From Reticulitermes speratus (taxonomy: Eukaryota > Arthropoda > Insecta > Blattodea > Rhinotermitidae), in assembly GCA_021186555.1 (NCBI GenBank), contig JAJKFL010000007.1:27578677-27642676 (forward strand): a stretch of 64,000 nt of DNA, given 5' to 3'. Shown piece after piece: positions 10,447-20,179 of this stretch (the stretch's first letter is position 1; every line of letters starts with the position of its first letter). The notes below the pieces were generated by a model. It saw nothing but the letters and a program-made list of their open reading frames with translations. It made no database searches and had not been told where the DNA came from. A program made the position numbers and the translations under genes.

Positions 10447-10594
10447 GCAGTTCTGCACTTCTAACATCTACAGTGTTTTTATAATTTTACAACTTTTTAA
10501 CATATCTTTTTACAAGATTTTAACATATGTTTTATAGTGCCAATGGAATATTTTAAACCATGTGATTGAAGTGACGTAGCTTTTAGCAAAAAAT

Positions 10595-10634
10595 CCCCCT
10601 GACGATGATCCTAGGATCGAAACACGTGTAGGGG
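10595..10634 (+). ncRNA. Hammerhead ribozyme, intact-looking
   Basis: Stem I CCCC (10595-10598) pairs with GGGG (10631-10634). The core is CTGACGA (10599-10605). Stem II is GATC-CTAG-GATC. GAAA follows, then the 8-nt palindrome ACACGTGT as stem III, with cleavage expected after A at 10630. All conserved catalytic bases (CUGA-N-GA, GAAA, UH) are present. Stem III has no loop, so cleavage would need two molecules pairing through the palindrome. It belongs to the flanking Penelope-like element. Confidence 0.82.
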
Positions 10635-10699
10635 TACTATTTTAACATTTTTAATAATACAGGAAGTAATAAGTTGAGAATGTAGATATAAAACTACAA

Positions 10700-11220
10700 G
10701 ACAGGCACTGTACGTATAAACGTAGCATTGAGGCGCGTTCGCGTAACCATTGTTGCAGTGGAAAAGCAATGAGTATTACATATTCTGAGTGTATGTCTGT
10801 AGCCTTAGTTATCCAGCATGCAAGGCGCATGCGTCGTATTATATTGTCATCTGTGGCCTGTCTGGGTCTACCATATTTTTGTACATTATCTCATAAACGG
10901 CACGATTTTCGGGAAAAAGGCATTGAGTATAAAATGTGTATTTTTATTTTCTCTACAACTTTTGTCTGAAATATTTCTCATTCTAAGAAGATTCGAGAGA
11001 GATATTATAAGATACGTACATAGATCGTCATGTAAAGTACCCGTTATTCTTGTCAGATTTTAATGAAACTTTAATTTTCTCGGCAGATTTTCGGAAAATA
11101 CTCAGATATCAAATTTGATGAAAATTAATCCAGTGGCAACCAAGTTGTTCCATGCGGACAGACAGACAGGCAGACATGACGAAGCTAATAGTCGCTTTTC
11201 GAATTTTTGCGAAAGCGCCT
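10700..11220 (+). repeat. R1 interspersed repeat, full copy
   Basis: The 5' signature is GACAGGCACTGTACGTATAA, then GAGGCGCGTTCGCGTAACCA. The middle has GTTATCCAGCATGCAAGGCG and CATGTAAAGTACCCGTTATT. The 3' end is a GACAGACAGACAGG run, GACATGACGAAGCTAATAGT and a terminal hairpin-like CGCTTTTCG...GCGAAAGCGCC. At least six relatives lie in the window. No coding frame is conserved and the class is unknown. Confidence 0.75.
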
Positions 11221-11859
11221 AAAAAAACGTTGACAGTGGGGTTTAATACCGGCATACTGTCCCGTGATACACATACCATTCGCAGAGGGGAGAGATTCAT
11301 AAACTAAAAATATCTTGTGGGGAGAGTCTATCTTATTCTGCCACAAATGTGACTTAATGATGAGAGAAGGAAGTGACGAAAATCTGGAGATAAAAGAATC
11401 GGAAGAATGCATTTACGTTAGATTAATGAATGCATGATAATTGAATGCGTGAAGGCATGAGGAATAGAGAGAGGAGAAGAGGGAGAAATGTACCGTGAGG
11501 CTCCACCACACAATCTGTGTTGGTCCTCAAATTACGCCTGCAACACCGAGGCACTGGTTTAAGCACAGATCAGCAGAGCTGTGACCTGCGTGTGATCCTA
11601 GACCAGTCCTTGTGGAATTTATATTGGACAACATGGCATTTGGACAGTTCTGTCTCAGAAGTCCTTTAGTTTTCTCCTGTCAGTATCATTCTATCAATGC
11701 CCCATTCTCATTCTTCTATCACTGACACTATATAAACTGTCAATTCAAAGCGTCGTTAAATAACACTTTAAAAGCAGGACTGTACTGCACTTTGTACAGG
11801 ATGTTATTTTCATCTACTGCCAGAGTGTAGAACCGATCGATTTTCTGAATAGAGATGGA
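11221..11859. other. No recognisable feature
   Basis: Unique-looking sequence, no supported gene or repeat. Confidence 0.5.
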
Positions 11860-12082
11860 AGTTGAACTCAGGCATAGATGGGAGTATAATATTAAAATGG
11901 ATCTTCAAGAAGTGGGATGGGATGGTGTGGCCTGGATTGATATGTCCCAGGATAGGGACAGGTGGCGGGCTATTGTGAATGCTGTAATGAACCTTCGGGT
12001 TCCATAAAACGCCGGGAATTTCTCGACTAGCTGACGACCTGTTAGTTTCTCAAGAAGGACTCTGCTCCATGGCGTTAGTTAG
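11860..12082 (+). pseudogene. LINE-X 3' end
   Basis: Reads [20 protein letters not shown] and [19 protein letters not shown], then the stop and the 3' UTR ending CTCTGCTCCATGGCGTTAGT. The coding tail is almost undamaged (about 50 codons in frame), suggesting a comparatively young 5'-truncated copy. An 11-base GGTGGAACTT-type flank was not resolved as a duplication. Confidence 0.82.
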
Positions 12083-12289
12083 GTGGAACTTGAACTGTCC
12101 ATCCGGTGAAATATTAATTTGGAATTGTTACCTCTTATAGCCATTAGTCTTCTGTCTATCATGTTTACACGGATAGAAGACTCTGCAGTATGTACATATT
12201 CTTCAAATGTAAATTTCACACCTCGTTGGCCTCGTGTACACCGTATTGAGAAAAGGAAACTACGAGGTTGGAGGTTCTAACTTCAAAGT

Positions 12290-12510
12290 AGTTGAGGATT
12301 TAGGTCTTTGGGATTGACACTGTGTCATTGGGTGAGTGGTTCCCGACGTTTCGAAGGAAAATACTGCATTTATCTTCGAGGGTCAAATAATCCAAGAATT
12401 TATTCTTGGACTTTTAACCCTTAAAAATGGATGCATTACGAACCCTTCGAAACGTCCAGAACAACTCACCCAACGACACAGTTTCACATCCCAGAAGACC
12501 TGAATTCTGA
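12290..12510. mobile_element. FB2 fold-back element with hammerhead relic
   Basis: Left arm GGTCTTTGGGATTGACACTG, TGGGTGAGTGGTTCCCGACG and TTTCGAAGG mirrors right arm CCTTCGAAACGTCCAG...CTCACCCAACGACACAGTTT, ATCCCAGAAGACC. The minus strand has CCCTCGAAGA...CTTCGAAACGTCGGG, a hammerhead core with one inserted base. Confidence 0.7.
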
Positions 12511-12877
12511 GAAATAAAGTAGTGTAAACAAAATTTGTAGGTACTGGTGACATCTGTTTTATATTTTGTGTACTAATTCTATGTATGATTAACCGTTGCC
12601 GGGAAAATTGTCCTTGTAAGTGAACCCTATGGTTACGTATTCTTGCCACGTGACAGAGTTTGATAGACCAGTGAAAGGCCTTGCGATAGGAATATCCGAG
12701 GGATTGGGGGGGGGGGGGTGCGGCAATTATGATAGATAGCGGGTGCTTTTGTTTGGAATGATTTGTACCAACATTTAATTCGCTTGAAAATATCTGACAT
12801 ACACGCTGTGTTTTAAGCGAAACGCATTTGGTAATTTACGAGACCAGACATGTAAATTTATTTGTTTTGACGCTGGT
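12511..12877. other. No recognisable feature; G-run
   Basis: Contains a G-run at about 12706-12718. Otherwise nothing recognised. Confidence 0.5.
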
Positions 12878-13541
12878 GACGATGAGAATTTTTGGCGTTT
12901 GTGCTTGACGCCGTCTGGTCTGATAGTTCCCGCACGTCTTAATCTTTCACCCTGGAGACAGAAGCATCAGGTTGTTCCAAAACTTCAGTTTTGTCTACCA
13001 GACTACACGGCGTCACCTAAAATATAAACAATCTCCAAGGAACGTTCACGAATTTTTGGCCTTTGGCTTGACGCCGTCTGGTCTGATAGTTCCCGCACGT
13101 CTTAATCTTTCATCCTGGAGACAGAAGCAGCAGGTTCTTCCAAAACTTCAGTTTTGTCTACCAGACTACACGGCGTCACATAAAATATAAACAATCCCCA
13201 AGGAACGTGCACGAATTTTTGGCCTTTGGGCTTGACGCCGTCTGATCTGATAGTTCCCGCACGTCTTAATCTTTCACCCTGGAGACAGAAGCATCAGGTT
13301 GTTCCAAAACTTCAGTTTTGTATACCAGACTACACGGCGTCACATAAAATATAAACAATCTCCAAGGAACGTTCACGAATTTTTGGCCTTTGGGCTTGAC
13401 GCCGTCTGGTCTGATAGTTCCCGCACGTCTTAATCTTTCACCCTGGAGACAGAAGCAGCAGGTTCTTCCAAAACGTCAGTTTTGTCTACCAGACTACACG
13501 GCGTCACATAAAATATAAACAATCTCCAAGGAACGTGCACG
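12878..13541 (+). repeat. 163-164 bp satellite, four copies, derived from an FB2 hammerhead element
   Basis: CTTGACGCCGTCTGGTCTGA starts units at 12904, 13067, 13231 and 13395, giving periods of 163, 164 and 164. Each unit holds inverted ends (CGCCGTCTGGT and ACCAGACTACACGGCG), so every unit is a small fold-back. Between them, ACCCTGGAGACAGAAGCA...GTTCTTCC then AAAACTTCAG aligns with the hammerhead plan CTGANGA, stem II, GAAACGTC with decayed core bases. The fourth unit keeps ACGTCAG. No open frame is conserved. Confidence 0.85.
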
Positions 13542-13807
13542 CCGTTAGACACTTTGATGCAGGTTTTGCAGAGTGCTGAAGTAAAGATGTTCTAGCTAGT
13601 TCTGACTTTGGCAAGAAAAGGCTTTGAAATGTGCTCGGAGGTAAAGGGAAATTAAGTGGGAATTAATACGTCGCTATGTTTTGTACCGTGATCGGAGAAA
13701 ATATAAGAAAAACGTAAAGCGAAATTTTAAATGTTACACAAACCAACTAAATGCACATTATAATAGCTTTTATTTTAACCAACATATGCACTAAACCTTG
13801 TCGTCAT

Positions 13808-13858
13808 ATATAACCCCTACATATGTTTCGACTACTTATTAGTCATCATCAGGGGATC
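13808..13858 (-). ncRNA. Hammerhead ribozyme, intact-looking
   Basis: On the minus strand: GATCCC, core CTGATGA (complement of 13846-13852), U, stem II GACTA-ATAAG-TAGTC, GAAA, palindrome ACATATGT, cleavage A, GGGGTT. Stem I can form six pairs (three C-G then U-G, A-U, G-U). This is the best-formed stem I in the window and the core is consensus. Confidence 0.82.
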
Positions 13859-14085
13859 AAAGTATATAAACACAGACTACACATCCACTATAATAGTTGG
13901 TTCACATTCAATGTTAAAATAAGATGAACTATGTTCACTATAAAAACATGTAACATTTTTGCTTTAGTGGTTAAGATATATAAGTGCGTTTGTTTTCCTT
14001 TTTGGTTAAAACGTTTAAAATTATTTAAAATTATTGGCAGCTGGTCTTGTTTCCTTCTCAAATGGCTGGTGAATTTATCTGTGGC

Positions 14086-14220
14086 GTGTTGTTGTGCCGT
14101 GTTGTTGTGCAGTGTTGTTGTGCCGTGTTGTTGTGCCGTGTTGTTGTGCAGTGTTGTTGTGCCGTGTTGTTGTGCCGTGTTGTTGTGCCGTGTTGTTGTG
14201 CCGTGTTTTTGTGCCGTGTT
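14086..14220 (+). repeat. 13-bp minisatellite inside PLE-c
   Basis: About ten tandem units of GTGTTGTTGTGCC, with alternate units ending GCA instead of GCC. The strand asymmetry (almost no A on the plus strand) and two alternating unit types suggest slippage plus unit duplication. It is bounded by PLE sequence on both sides. Confidence 0.9.
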
Positions 14221-14297
14221 CTGTAAGCTTCGCCTGATGGCTGCGTTGTGAAATTTGTAAATTCACATTATTTGATACTATTTTTATATAGTTACTG

Positions 14298-14348
14298 AAT
14301 ACCCCTACATAAGTTTCAGTCCATTTTACAGATCATCATCAGGGGTTT
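14298..14348 (-). ncRNA. Hammerhead relic in PLE-c
   Basis: The minus strand has CCCCTGATGA (core intact) and GAAACTTATGTAGGGG, but stem II (GATCTGTAAAATGGACT) pairs poorly and stem III is no longer palindromic. The opposing copy at about 14385-14402 keeps only GAAACATATGTAGGGG. Confidence 0.55.
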
Positions 14349-14844
14349 TTTTAAAACTACACTTATTACACTGAAACACTTATACTGAAACATATGTAGG
14401 GGTATTCAGTAACTATATAAAAATAGTATCAAAGAATGTGCATTCAGTTGGTTTGTGTAACTTTGAATGAAAATGCACGGTGACAATAATATAAAGTTAA
14501 CAAAATTTTAAAGTTTAGCGCGAGACAACATGCGGGTTAGTTATGTTGCATATTTGCATGTTTTATGAAGAGTAAGGAAGATATTCTCAAAGAATATGAC
14601 TGGATCAGTCAGGCTTGGAACACGAGGCCTTTTGTACATAAAGTCAGCGCCAGGTCACTTCTGACGCTGTCTTTGTATACACTCGTAATATTAATATATC
14701 ACCACTCCATGGAGCATATAACTGCAAGACGTTTCTCTTTTAGGTAAATAACTAGTGACTGGTGAAGGAACAAATCATCCAATCATGCAGACAGAAAATT
14801 CACTAAAGATTCAAGTTTTCCAGAATATTACACTATATCGATTA

Positions 14845-15020
14845 AAAAATAGGTACTGACGTTTCTGGGATTTGCCGTCTTCAGGGGTTGAGACTGCCTA
14901 GACCCTGAACTGGAGGTAGTAAACTCCTCCGAAACACTGGTAACTGATTACCAATTCGCACGGCGTAATATTTCAGAAAACTTGAATCGTCATCAGAAGT
15001 GCTGTGAGAACCTCATACGT
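14845..15020. mobile_element. FB2 fold-back relic
   Basis: The minus-strand half has CCCCTGAAGACGG and GAAACGTCAG. The plus-strand half has a strong stem GGAGGTAGTAAACTCCTCC then GAAACACTGGTAAC, but the core reads CTGAACT. The family trailer CGCACGGCGTAATATTTCAG follows, then GAAAACTTGAATCGTCATCA. Confidence 0.6.
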
Positions 15021-16010
15021 TGCACAGGAAATTTTTGATTACATGAATAACTTTCTGGCCAACGGGGACTGAATTGAATTTATCAAGCATATAATTTTTT
15101 TGTTTATAATAATAATACTTAACTGGCCAATGAAGACAGTATGTTACGGTGTCAGTTGATCGCTAAATAATTTAAGTTAATTTTGAAACATTGCCTTTCC
15201 GTCGTGAAGTCAGAAGTAACAGAAATGTAAACTTGAAAGTTATGGATTGCATATACCGTTTTGAGGGTGCTTTACTGAAATCCAATGAATACAAAGAATA
15301 TGAGGTTATGAATGGCTAAAAGAAGAAAAAAGTAGGCCTTAAATTAAAGGAAAAGACATTAGACGTGCGGAAAAAGAGATCGAGGCGCTAGAAAAAGAAT
15401 GAATTAATGGGGTTTTCGTTACATCAACTAATAGAAGTGGAAGTTGAGGGGATGAATTAGGGTAGAGTTTTGTGAAATGGGGAGGTGGCGGGGGATGTGA
15501 AGGCGGCACTGATTTGGATCTTTTAATTTCAGAGAGCTTCGTGATTGATTTTCTTACAACTCTTTCCAAACACCGTTTTCTGAGTAATATGAGTTTCTCG
15601 GAGGTTTTGAACAAAGAAGTATAGTTTACATTAAAAGTACAATCTTCTATACAAATAGACTTTCTCATTCTTTTTAGAATATCACTGGTGATCTGTTTGT
15701 GCATCAGTGATTAATTTTGACGTTATTTTAACGACATTATATCAACTGCAGAAGAAATATAACATCGTTTGAAGTGTACACTTTGGTCATGAATAATTAG
15801 GCGTATTTGAACAGGCGCTGTCATAAGCTGTTTACACTTACAATTCCAGCATTCACTAGGACAGACAGAGGAAGACCTCTATAATCTGTAATACGGTCGA
15901 GATTCAAACTGGGAACTTCTGACCTTGAAGTTAATACTACATTAACGTGCTCGCTAATTGTTGACATGTATTATTTATACATTAAACATTTACTGACCAA
16001 TTTACATGCA
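15021..16010. other. No recognisable feature
   Basis: About 1 kb. The minus frame at 15339-15704 has a proline-rich stretch but no domain or exon signals I trust. Confidence 0.45.
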
Positions 16011-16333
16011 AGTTTGTATGATGTTCATGTTTGTATGATCATGTTTGTATGATGTTCATGTTTGTACGATGTTCATGTTTGTATGATGTTCATGTTTGTA
16101 TGATGTTCATGTTTGTATGATGTTCATGTTTGTATGATCATGTTTGTATGATGTTCATGTTTGTACGATGTTCATGTTGTATGATGTTCATGTTTGTATG
16201 ATGTTCATGTTTGTATGATGTTCATGTTTGTATGATGTTCATGTTGAATGGTATGATGTTCATGTTTGTACGATGTTCATGTTTTTATGATGTTCATGTT
16301 TGTATGATGTTCATGTTTGTATGATGTTCATGT
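16011..16333 (+). repeat. 17-bp minisatellite
   Basis: About 19 tandem units of CATGTTTGTATGATGTT with scattered substitutions (TACGATG) and a few shortened units. Units contain no conserved frame. Confidence 0.93.
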
Positions 16334-16672
16334 CGCTGGACGTATTAACGTTTCGTTAAATTATGTCTCTGTCTTCTGTTGTTAATCATGAGAACCGTAA
16401 CATACAACACTTACTGCAACATAGGACTAACGGCCATAATGTTTAGTATGCTGGTAGATCGTCGGATAGTATGCAGGTGTAAAGCGGAATACTACATTGC
16501 TACTGCTCGAAATACTTTGGTGAAATTCACATGCTGTTATACGACAAACACCCAGTAGTAGGGTCATTGGCATTAATGGAGTAGCTTCTGATAATACGGC
16601 GCCCTAAAGTGAGACACTGTGTTTTTAGTACTCGTTTAAGTGTGAGAACTAAAATTAAACGTTGTCGTAATT
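16334..16672. other. No recognisable feature
   Basis: Unique-looking sequence between a minisatellite and an (ATT)n run. Confidence 0.5.
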
Positions 16673-16711
16673 CGTATTATTATTATTATTATTATTATAT
16701 TATTATTATTG
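16673..16711 (+). repeat. (ATT)n microsatellite
   Basis: About 12 ATT units with one interruption, immediately upstream of a SINE-A head. A second (ATT)n lies at about 17003-17023 after the same SINE, so the SINE inserted in, or generated, ATT-rich ends. Confidence 0.85.
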
Positions 16712-16995
16712 GGACCGATATAGTGTAGTAGATATACTGACTAGGCCACAGTTTGGACGGTCCGTGGTTCGAATCCCGGCAGGGGCAAAATATTTTTCTT
16801 TGCTCCAAAAGCGCCCCAACGGCTCTGCGGCGCACTCAGCCTCCTATGCAATTGGTACCGTGGTTCTTGTGCTGGGGGAAAGCGGCCCGGGTGAGGTGTT
16901 GACCACTCGCCTCCCGTCTAGTGCCGAGGTTAAGAAGGAGTAGAGCTGTACCTCTGCTCTCCCTATGTGCTTTTATGGCGTGGAAGTGACAGATT
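16712..16995 (+). mobile_element. SINE-A, near full length
   Basis: The head GATATAGTGTAGTAGATATA (box A region) and box B GGTTCGAATCCCGGCAGGGG are clear. The body has ACGGCTCTGCGGCGCACTCA, CAGCCTCCTATGCAATTGGT, AAAGCGGCCCGGGTGAGG and the 3' CTAGTGCCGAGGTTAAGAAG. One of the least decayed family members here, with (ATT)n on both sides. Confidence 0.85.
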
Positions 16996-17039
16996 TACCT
17001 GCTTTATTATTATTATTATTATTTTAATTTGGAAATTAC

Positions 17040-17172
17040 TGTCTAAACGTGGCACTAAAGCAGTCCTTGATGCCTATGGTATTGAGTTTGGGGTTTCCAT
17101 AAACATAAGGAATTTCTTCAAGAATTAAATGACTGTAGTTGCTTATGAAAGTTACTGCACCTCGGAGTCGTA
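17040..17172 (+). pseudogene. Decayed LINE-X 3' UTR
   Basis: GGGGTTTCCATAAACATAAG, GGAATTTCTTCAAGAATTAA and GAAAGTTACTGCACCTCGGA follow the order of the LINE-X 3' UTR with many changes. A second faint copy of the terminal part is at about 17805-17870. Confidence 0.4.
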
Positions 17173-17329
17173 TTTACTATCTAGCAACAAGTGCTGTTGT
17201 TCTCATAAATCATCTAAAGATCTATCTAGCAAACACTATGGACCAGAATTGTTCTTGACAAGCTAATAATTTGTTAGCTAGTCAGTAAATTCCCCAGATT
17301 GTATGAGGCACGAATGGTTACGGCCGTGT

Positions 17330-17475
17330 TCACAACAGCCCGTCACTGGTTCCTTTCCCGAGCCAGATGAAGTAGACCAATATACACGGCGTCATATCCC
17401 AGAAGACATAAATTTTCCTCCACATCTCTGTGAGAGCATAAAATATATCATAAAACATACACGTATAAGGCCTAT
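17330..17475 (+). mobile_element. FB2 half-element
   Basis: TATACACGGCGTCATATCCC and AGAAGACATAAATTTTCCTC are the FB2 trailer that in other copies follows the hammerhead (reads YTRRHIPED in one frame). No inverted partner or ribozyme core is left. Confidence 0.5.
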
Positions 17476-17666
17476 ACATGTAAAAAAATACGTAAATAAT
17501 CAGAACACCCAAAATGAAATAATGAGTTTTCAGTACAAAAGTTTTAAAATATTTACCAACCGTCTGCTAATACCATACTGTTCATAACATTTACCTTTGA
17601 TTATGTCTTTTGACTTTACGTTTTTATTTCTTTTTTTTATTTTAGGTATCGTGTTTTGTAAGACCT

Positions 17667-17766
17667 CGGACCTCACGGACCACTAAACTCACAATTTTGA
17701 ATCCCGCGGACCACTAACATGAATTTTTTGAAGAAGGTACAAACATCTATAAAATAATGATCATAA
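17667..17766 (+). mobile_element. hAT MITE internal fragment
   Basis: CGGACCTCACGGACCACTAA, ATCCCGCGGACCACTAACAT and GTACAAACATCTATAAAATA match the left half of the hAT MITE at 958-1280. Both termini are missing. Confidence 0.75.
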
Positions 17767-17869
17767 AGAAAGGGGACTTTGTGAAGTGTAAGACTTTTAA
17801 TTTTTAAGTGGATTGAATACTATTAGCTTCTCAAGAATGACCCTGCTTCGTGGATTTAATTAAAGTATC

Positions 17870-19344
17870 ACTCTATCATTTAACTTTACTTAATCCTCTT
17901 ACAATTGCTATGTTTGTTCTCTGGCTTAGGAAGAACTGTGCATAACCAGGAGGTCTAAGTAGCTGTTACACTAAAATTTGTACCCAATGAACTATGAAGT
18001 TGTTTAGATTCGTTACATTACTGCATTGTTCGGTGAGGTTTTTTTTTATCTGTGACTTTTTCTCCGGTTGCCTTCTGCTTGGGTGGTTGGTGGTCCTCCC
18101 AACCGTCGCTTGTAATTGTCTCTTTCCTCACTTATTTAAAGTGCGAAGTTCCTGCTGCGAGTTCAAGCCATCCAATTCGATTCTCTTCTTTGAACGTGTA
18201 TGCCTTGTGTTGCTTTTTATATGTAGTAATTTTGTATTTATGACCAGCGCTCGGGTCGTGCATGACGCCATTAAAATTCGTAACGCTTCTTCTTTGTTTT
18301 TGTTATTTCTTCGATCCAACGTTAGATGTCAATACCGTCACTGAGCATGTCGTTCTGTTTGAATCTTTCTTGTAACCAGTTTTAATTGTTGTGTTTGTAG
18401 TTTGTGTTTTATGCAGTCTATTAAGGTGAAATAAAAACAGAATATTTTGGTGTAATTAGTTCTGTGGCCGTCAGATGGCATAGCAGTCGAGAGATCAATC
18501 ACGTGAATAATTATGAGACATTGAACCTTTTATGGATGAATGCATGGAAAAGTGCTGTTACGCTTCCCTGCGTCCATGTTAATAGGACATCCACAAAAAC
18601 AATGTGCCCATCCTCGCAAAAGTGACTAGTCTAAATGTATAGATTCTTGGATAATTGATTTTTGAACTAGGTTGGTTATAAAGAGTTGCAAAAATGAAAT
18701 AGTATTCATTCGTGTTTTGCAAGAATGCTTGGACTTTGTAGTAGGTGCATATTTTCACTAACAGAGGGTACTGATTGGGCTGTTACTACCTCGCATTTTA
18801 ATTTACTGGGAAAAATTCTATTTTGTTGCCTGTTCAGATCATGTGATTTTAATTTTTAATAAGGAAAAATTTATTTAATTTTATTACAATTTTAGATTGA
18901 GTTTTGTGTACACTCTTATTATAATTTAAGGTCCGGATAATTTTGTCTCTTACATATGAATTTGTAGGTTTTTGGTTATTTTGGATTGTTACTTATTCTT
19001 AAAGTTATGCTTCACCTGAAGACGAAAGCAGTCTGCTTTTCGTGTATAGTCAGTGACGATGGAAAATGTTCCAAATACATATCAATCATATTTCGCATGT
19101 TACACCAGTTTCTAAGAACTGTAGTGTACAGTTGGTTACAAGTGTCGCTTTGTATGGTGACTGTAAGTCATTAGTTTTGAGGGTTGTGTAATGTAGCAGA
19201 CGCCCTTTTAATCTACTAACCCAGTGATTGTTTGAATGCCTGAGGTAAAGTCGCGAAAATTCCAGAGAGGATGACCACTTCAAGGCTGAGGTTCAAACGT
19301 CCGACCTTAGAGATAGAAAGTCGGAGTGGTAACAGCTTGGTAAT
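17870..19344. other. No recognisable gene
   Basis: The frame at 17994-18344 is hydrophobic but has no family resemblance. At 19015-19045, CACCTGAAGACGAAAGCAGT with a following hairpin resembles a hammerhead core and stem II but lacks GAAA. Otherwise nothing is recognised. Confidence 0.45.
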
Positions 19345-19445
19345 ATTGCTTAAAACTTTTTGGGTTGTTGCCCGGCGTCAATTTTTGGTGTATGACCAAA
19401 GTTTCGGGATCACTTGTTTGTCCCATCTTCAGGGTCTTAGGTAAA
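19345..19445 (-). mobile_element. FB2 half-element with hammerhead core
   Basis: On the minus strand: GACC, CTGAAGA, stem II GGGAC...ATCCC, GAAA, CTTTGGTC. Stem I GACC/GGTC forms four pairs. Stem III is reduced to ACTTT, probably from ACGTC by CpG decay. The upstream trailer (complement TTGACGCCGGGCAACAACCC) is the FB2 type. Confidence 0.6.
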
Positions 19446-19617
19446 AAGGATGCCAGGAGGTAAGGAACATGTGTTTATATAGGAGTAGGGTCCAATGGGT
19501 AGTATTGAATGGTAACAGCCTGCTGTAAAATGTCTGTCACAGGGCTGTCAAATGCTTGTCGTCTGTATGTCCAGCGCAAGAACTCTCACCGCACAAGGGC
19601 AGAAAAGGAATTTTGTG

Positions 19618-19812
19618 AGATCTGCGCTCTTCTGGGATATTACGCGGCATCGTGTGGTAATTGTTGCTTTCCTTCCTACTCGGACTCTTGATCCGTGAAG
19701 ATGGGACCGATACGTTGTCCCGAAACGTCGTAAACAATTACCACACGACGCCGCGTAATATCCAGAAGAGCGCAGATCTCATCATATCGCGGCGGAAGCT
19801 GAAACAAGGAAA
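19618..19812. mobile_element. FB1 fold-back element, copy c, 10-bp target duplication
   Basis: GAATTTTGTG flanks it at 19608-19617 and 19813-19822. Both arms carry the subtype TCTGCGCTCTTCTGGGATAT. The left arm lacks the GTTTCGGGACAACG part, so the fold-back is asymmetric. The plus strand keeps GTGAAGATGGGACCGATACG...TTGTCCCGAAACGTCG (stem II GGGAC/GTCCC). Confidence 0.82.
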
Positions 19813-19909
19813 GAATTTTGTGTTTGGAATTTTGGGTAAACTGTTGCTTCCAGTGAATCACAGTCAGCACATTATCCGAATATTTTTGTAATCGTAAAAT
19901 GTTGTCCCT

Positions 19910-20115
19910 GTGCACGTGACGAAAGCATATGGGTGTGCACTCCCGGGACCCAGCCCCCCCCCCCCTGGTACCCATTCAGTAGAAGGCTTGGTGGGTCAAA
20001 CAGCCGGTCTGGACTCTTTAGAGAAGAAAATAAACTTCATTGACTTTACCGGGAATCAAACCACGATTCCTCTGATGTTAATAACTTTATCCAGTCACTC
20101 TACTGACTACGTAAG
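19910..20115 (-). mobile_element. SINE-A, partial, diverged
   Basis: GGTACCCATTCAGTAGAAGG, CAGCCGGTCTGGACTC and the box B complement ACCGGGAATCAAACCACGAT match the family in reverse. It contains a C-run at about 19954-19966. The 3' half is missing. Confidence 0.65.
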
Positions 20116-20179
20116 TTAATGTTGGTAAATTAACGTGTGAGTTAGCATCGCTCGTTCAGTAACTCGAGTGGCTGTTTGC

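Larger units (their letters stand above)
10032..10655 (+). mobile_element. Penelope-like element copy (PLE-b), 13-bp target duplication
   Basis: Flanked by AATACAGGAAGTA at 10019-10031 and 10656-10668. Layout: inverted arm 10032-10155, leader with GCATCAGTTGGT (about 10210-10220), ORF start and coding region 10247-10446, then the forward arm 10447-10565, nearly perfectly complementary to the left arm, and an intact hammerhead at 10595-10634. The 26-bp sequence beginning GGGGTACTATTTTAACATTT occurs both after the left arm and after the hammerhead, as expected of a pseudo-LTR present twice. Confidence 0.85.
13732..14502. mobile_element. Penelope-like element copy (PLE-c), 10-bp target duplication
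   Basis: Flanked by AAATTTTAAA at 13722-13731 and 14503-14512. The left is an inverted head with two copies of the leader motif (complement ACCAACTAAATGCACATT and ACCAACATATGCAC) and a strong minus-strand hammerhead at 13808-13858. A middle region holds a 13-bp minisatellite. A second inverted pair at 14272-14436 holds another hammerhead relic. The right end has GTGCATTCAGTTGGTTTGTG, then ATGCACGGTGACAATAATAT at 14473, which reads MHGDNNIKL. Confidence 0.8.

Noticed and set aside
17994..18344. Hydrophobic 116-codon frame as a membrane protein
   Set aside because: T-rich sequence gives F/L/V codons by composition; no conserved features.
19015..19050. Hammerhead at CACCTGAAGACGAAAGCAGT
   Set aside because: Core and a strong stem II are present, but GAAA is replaced by TGTA and no stem I pairs.
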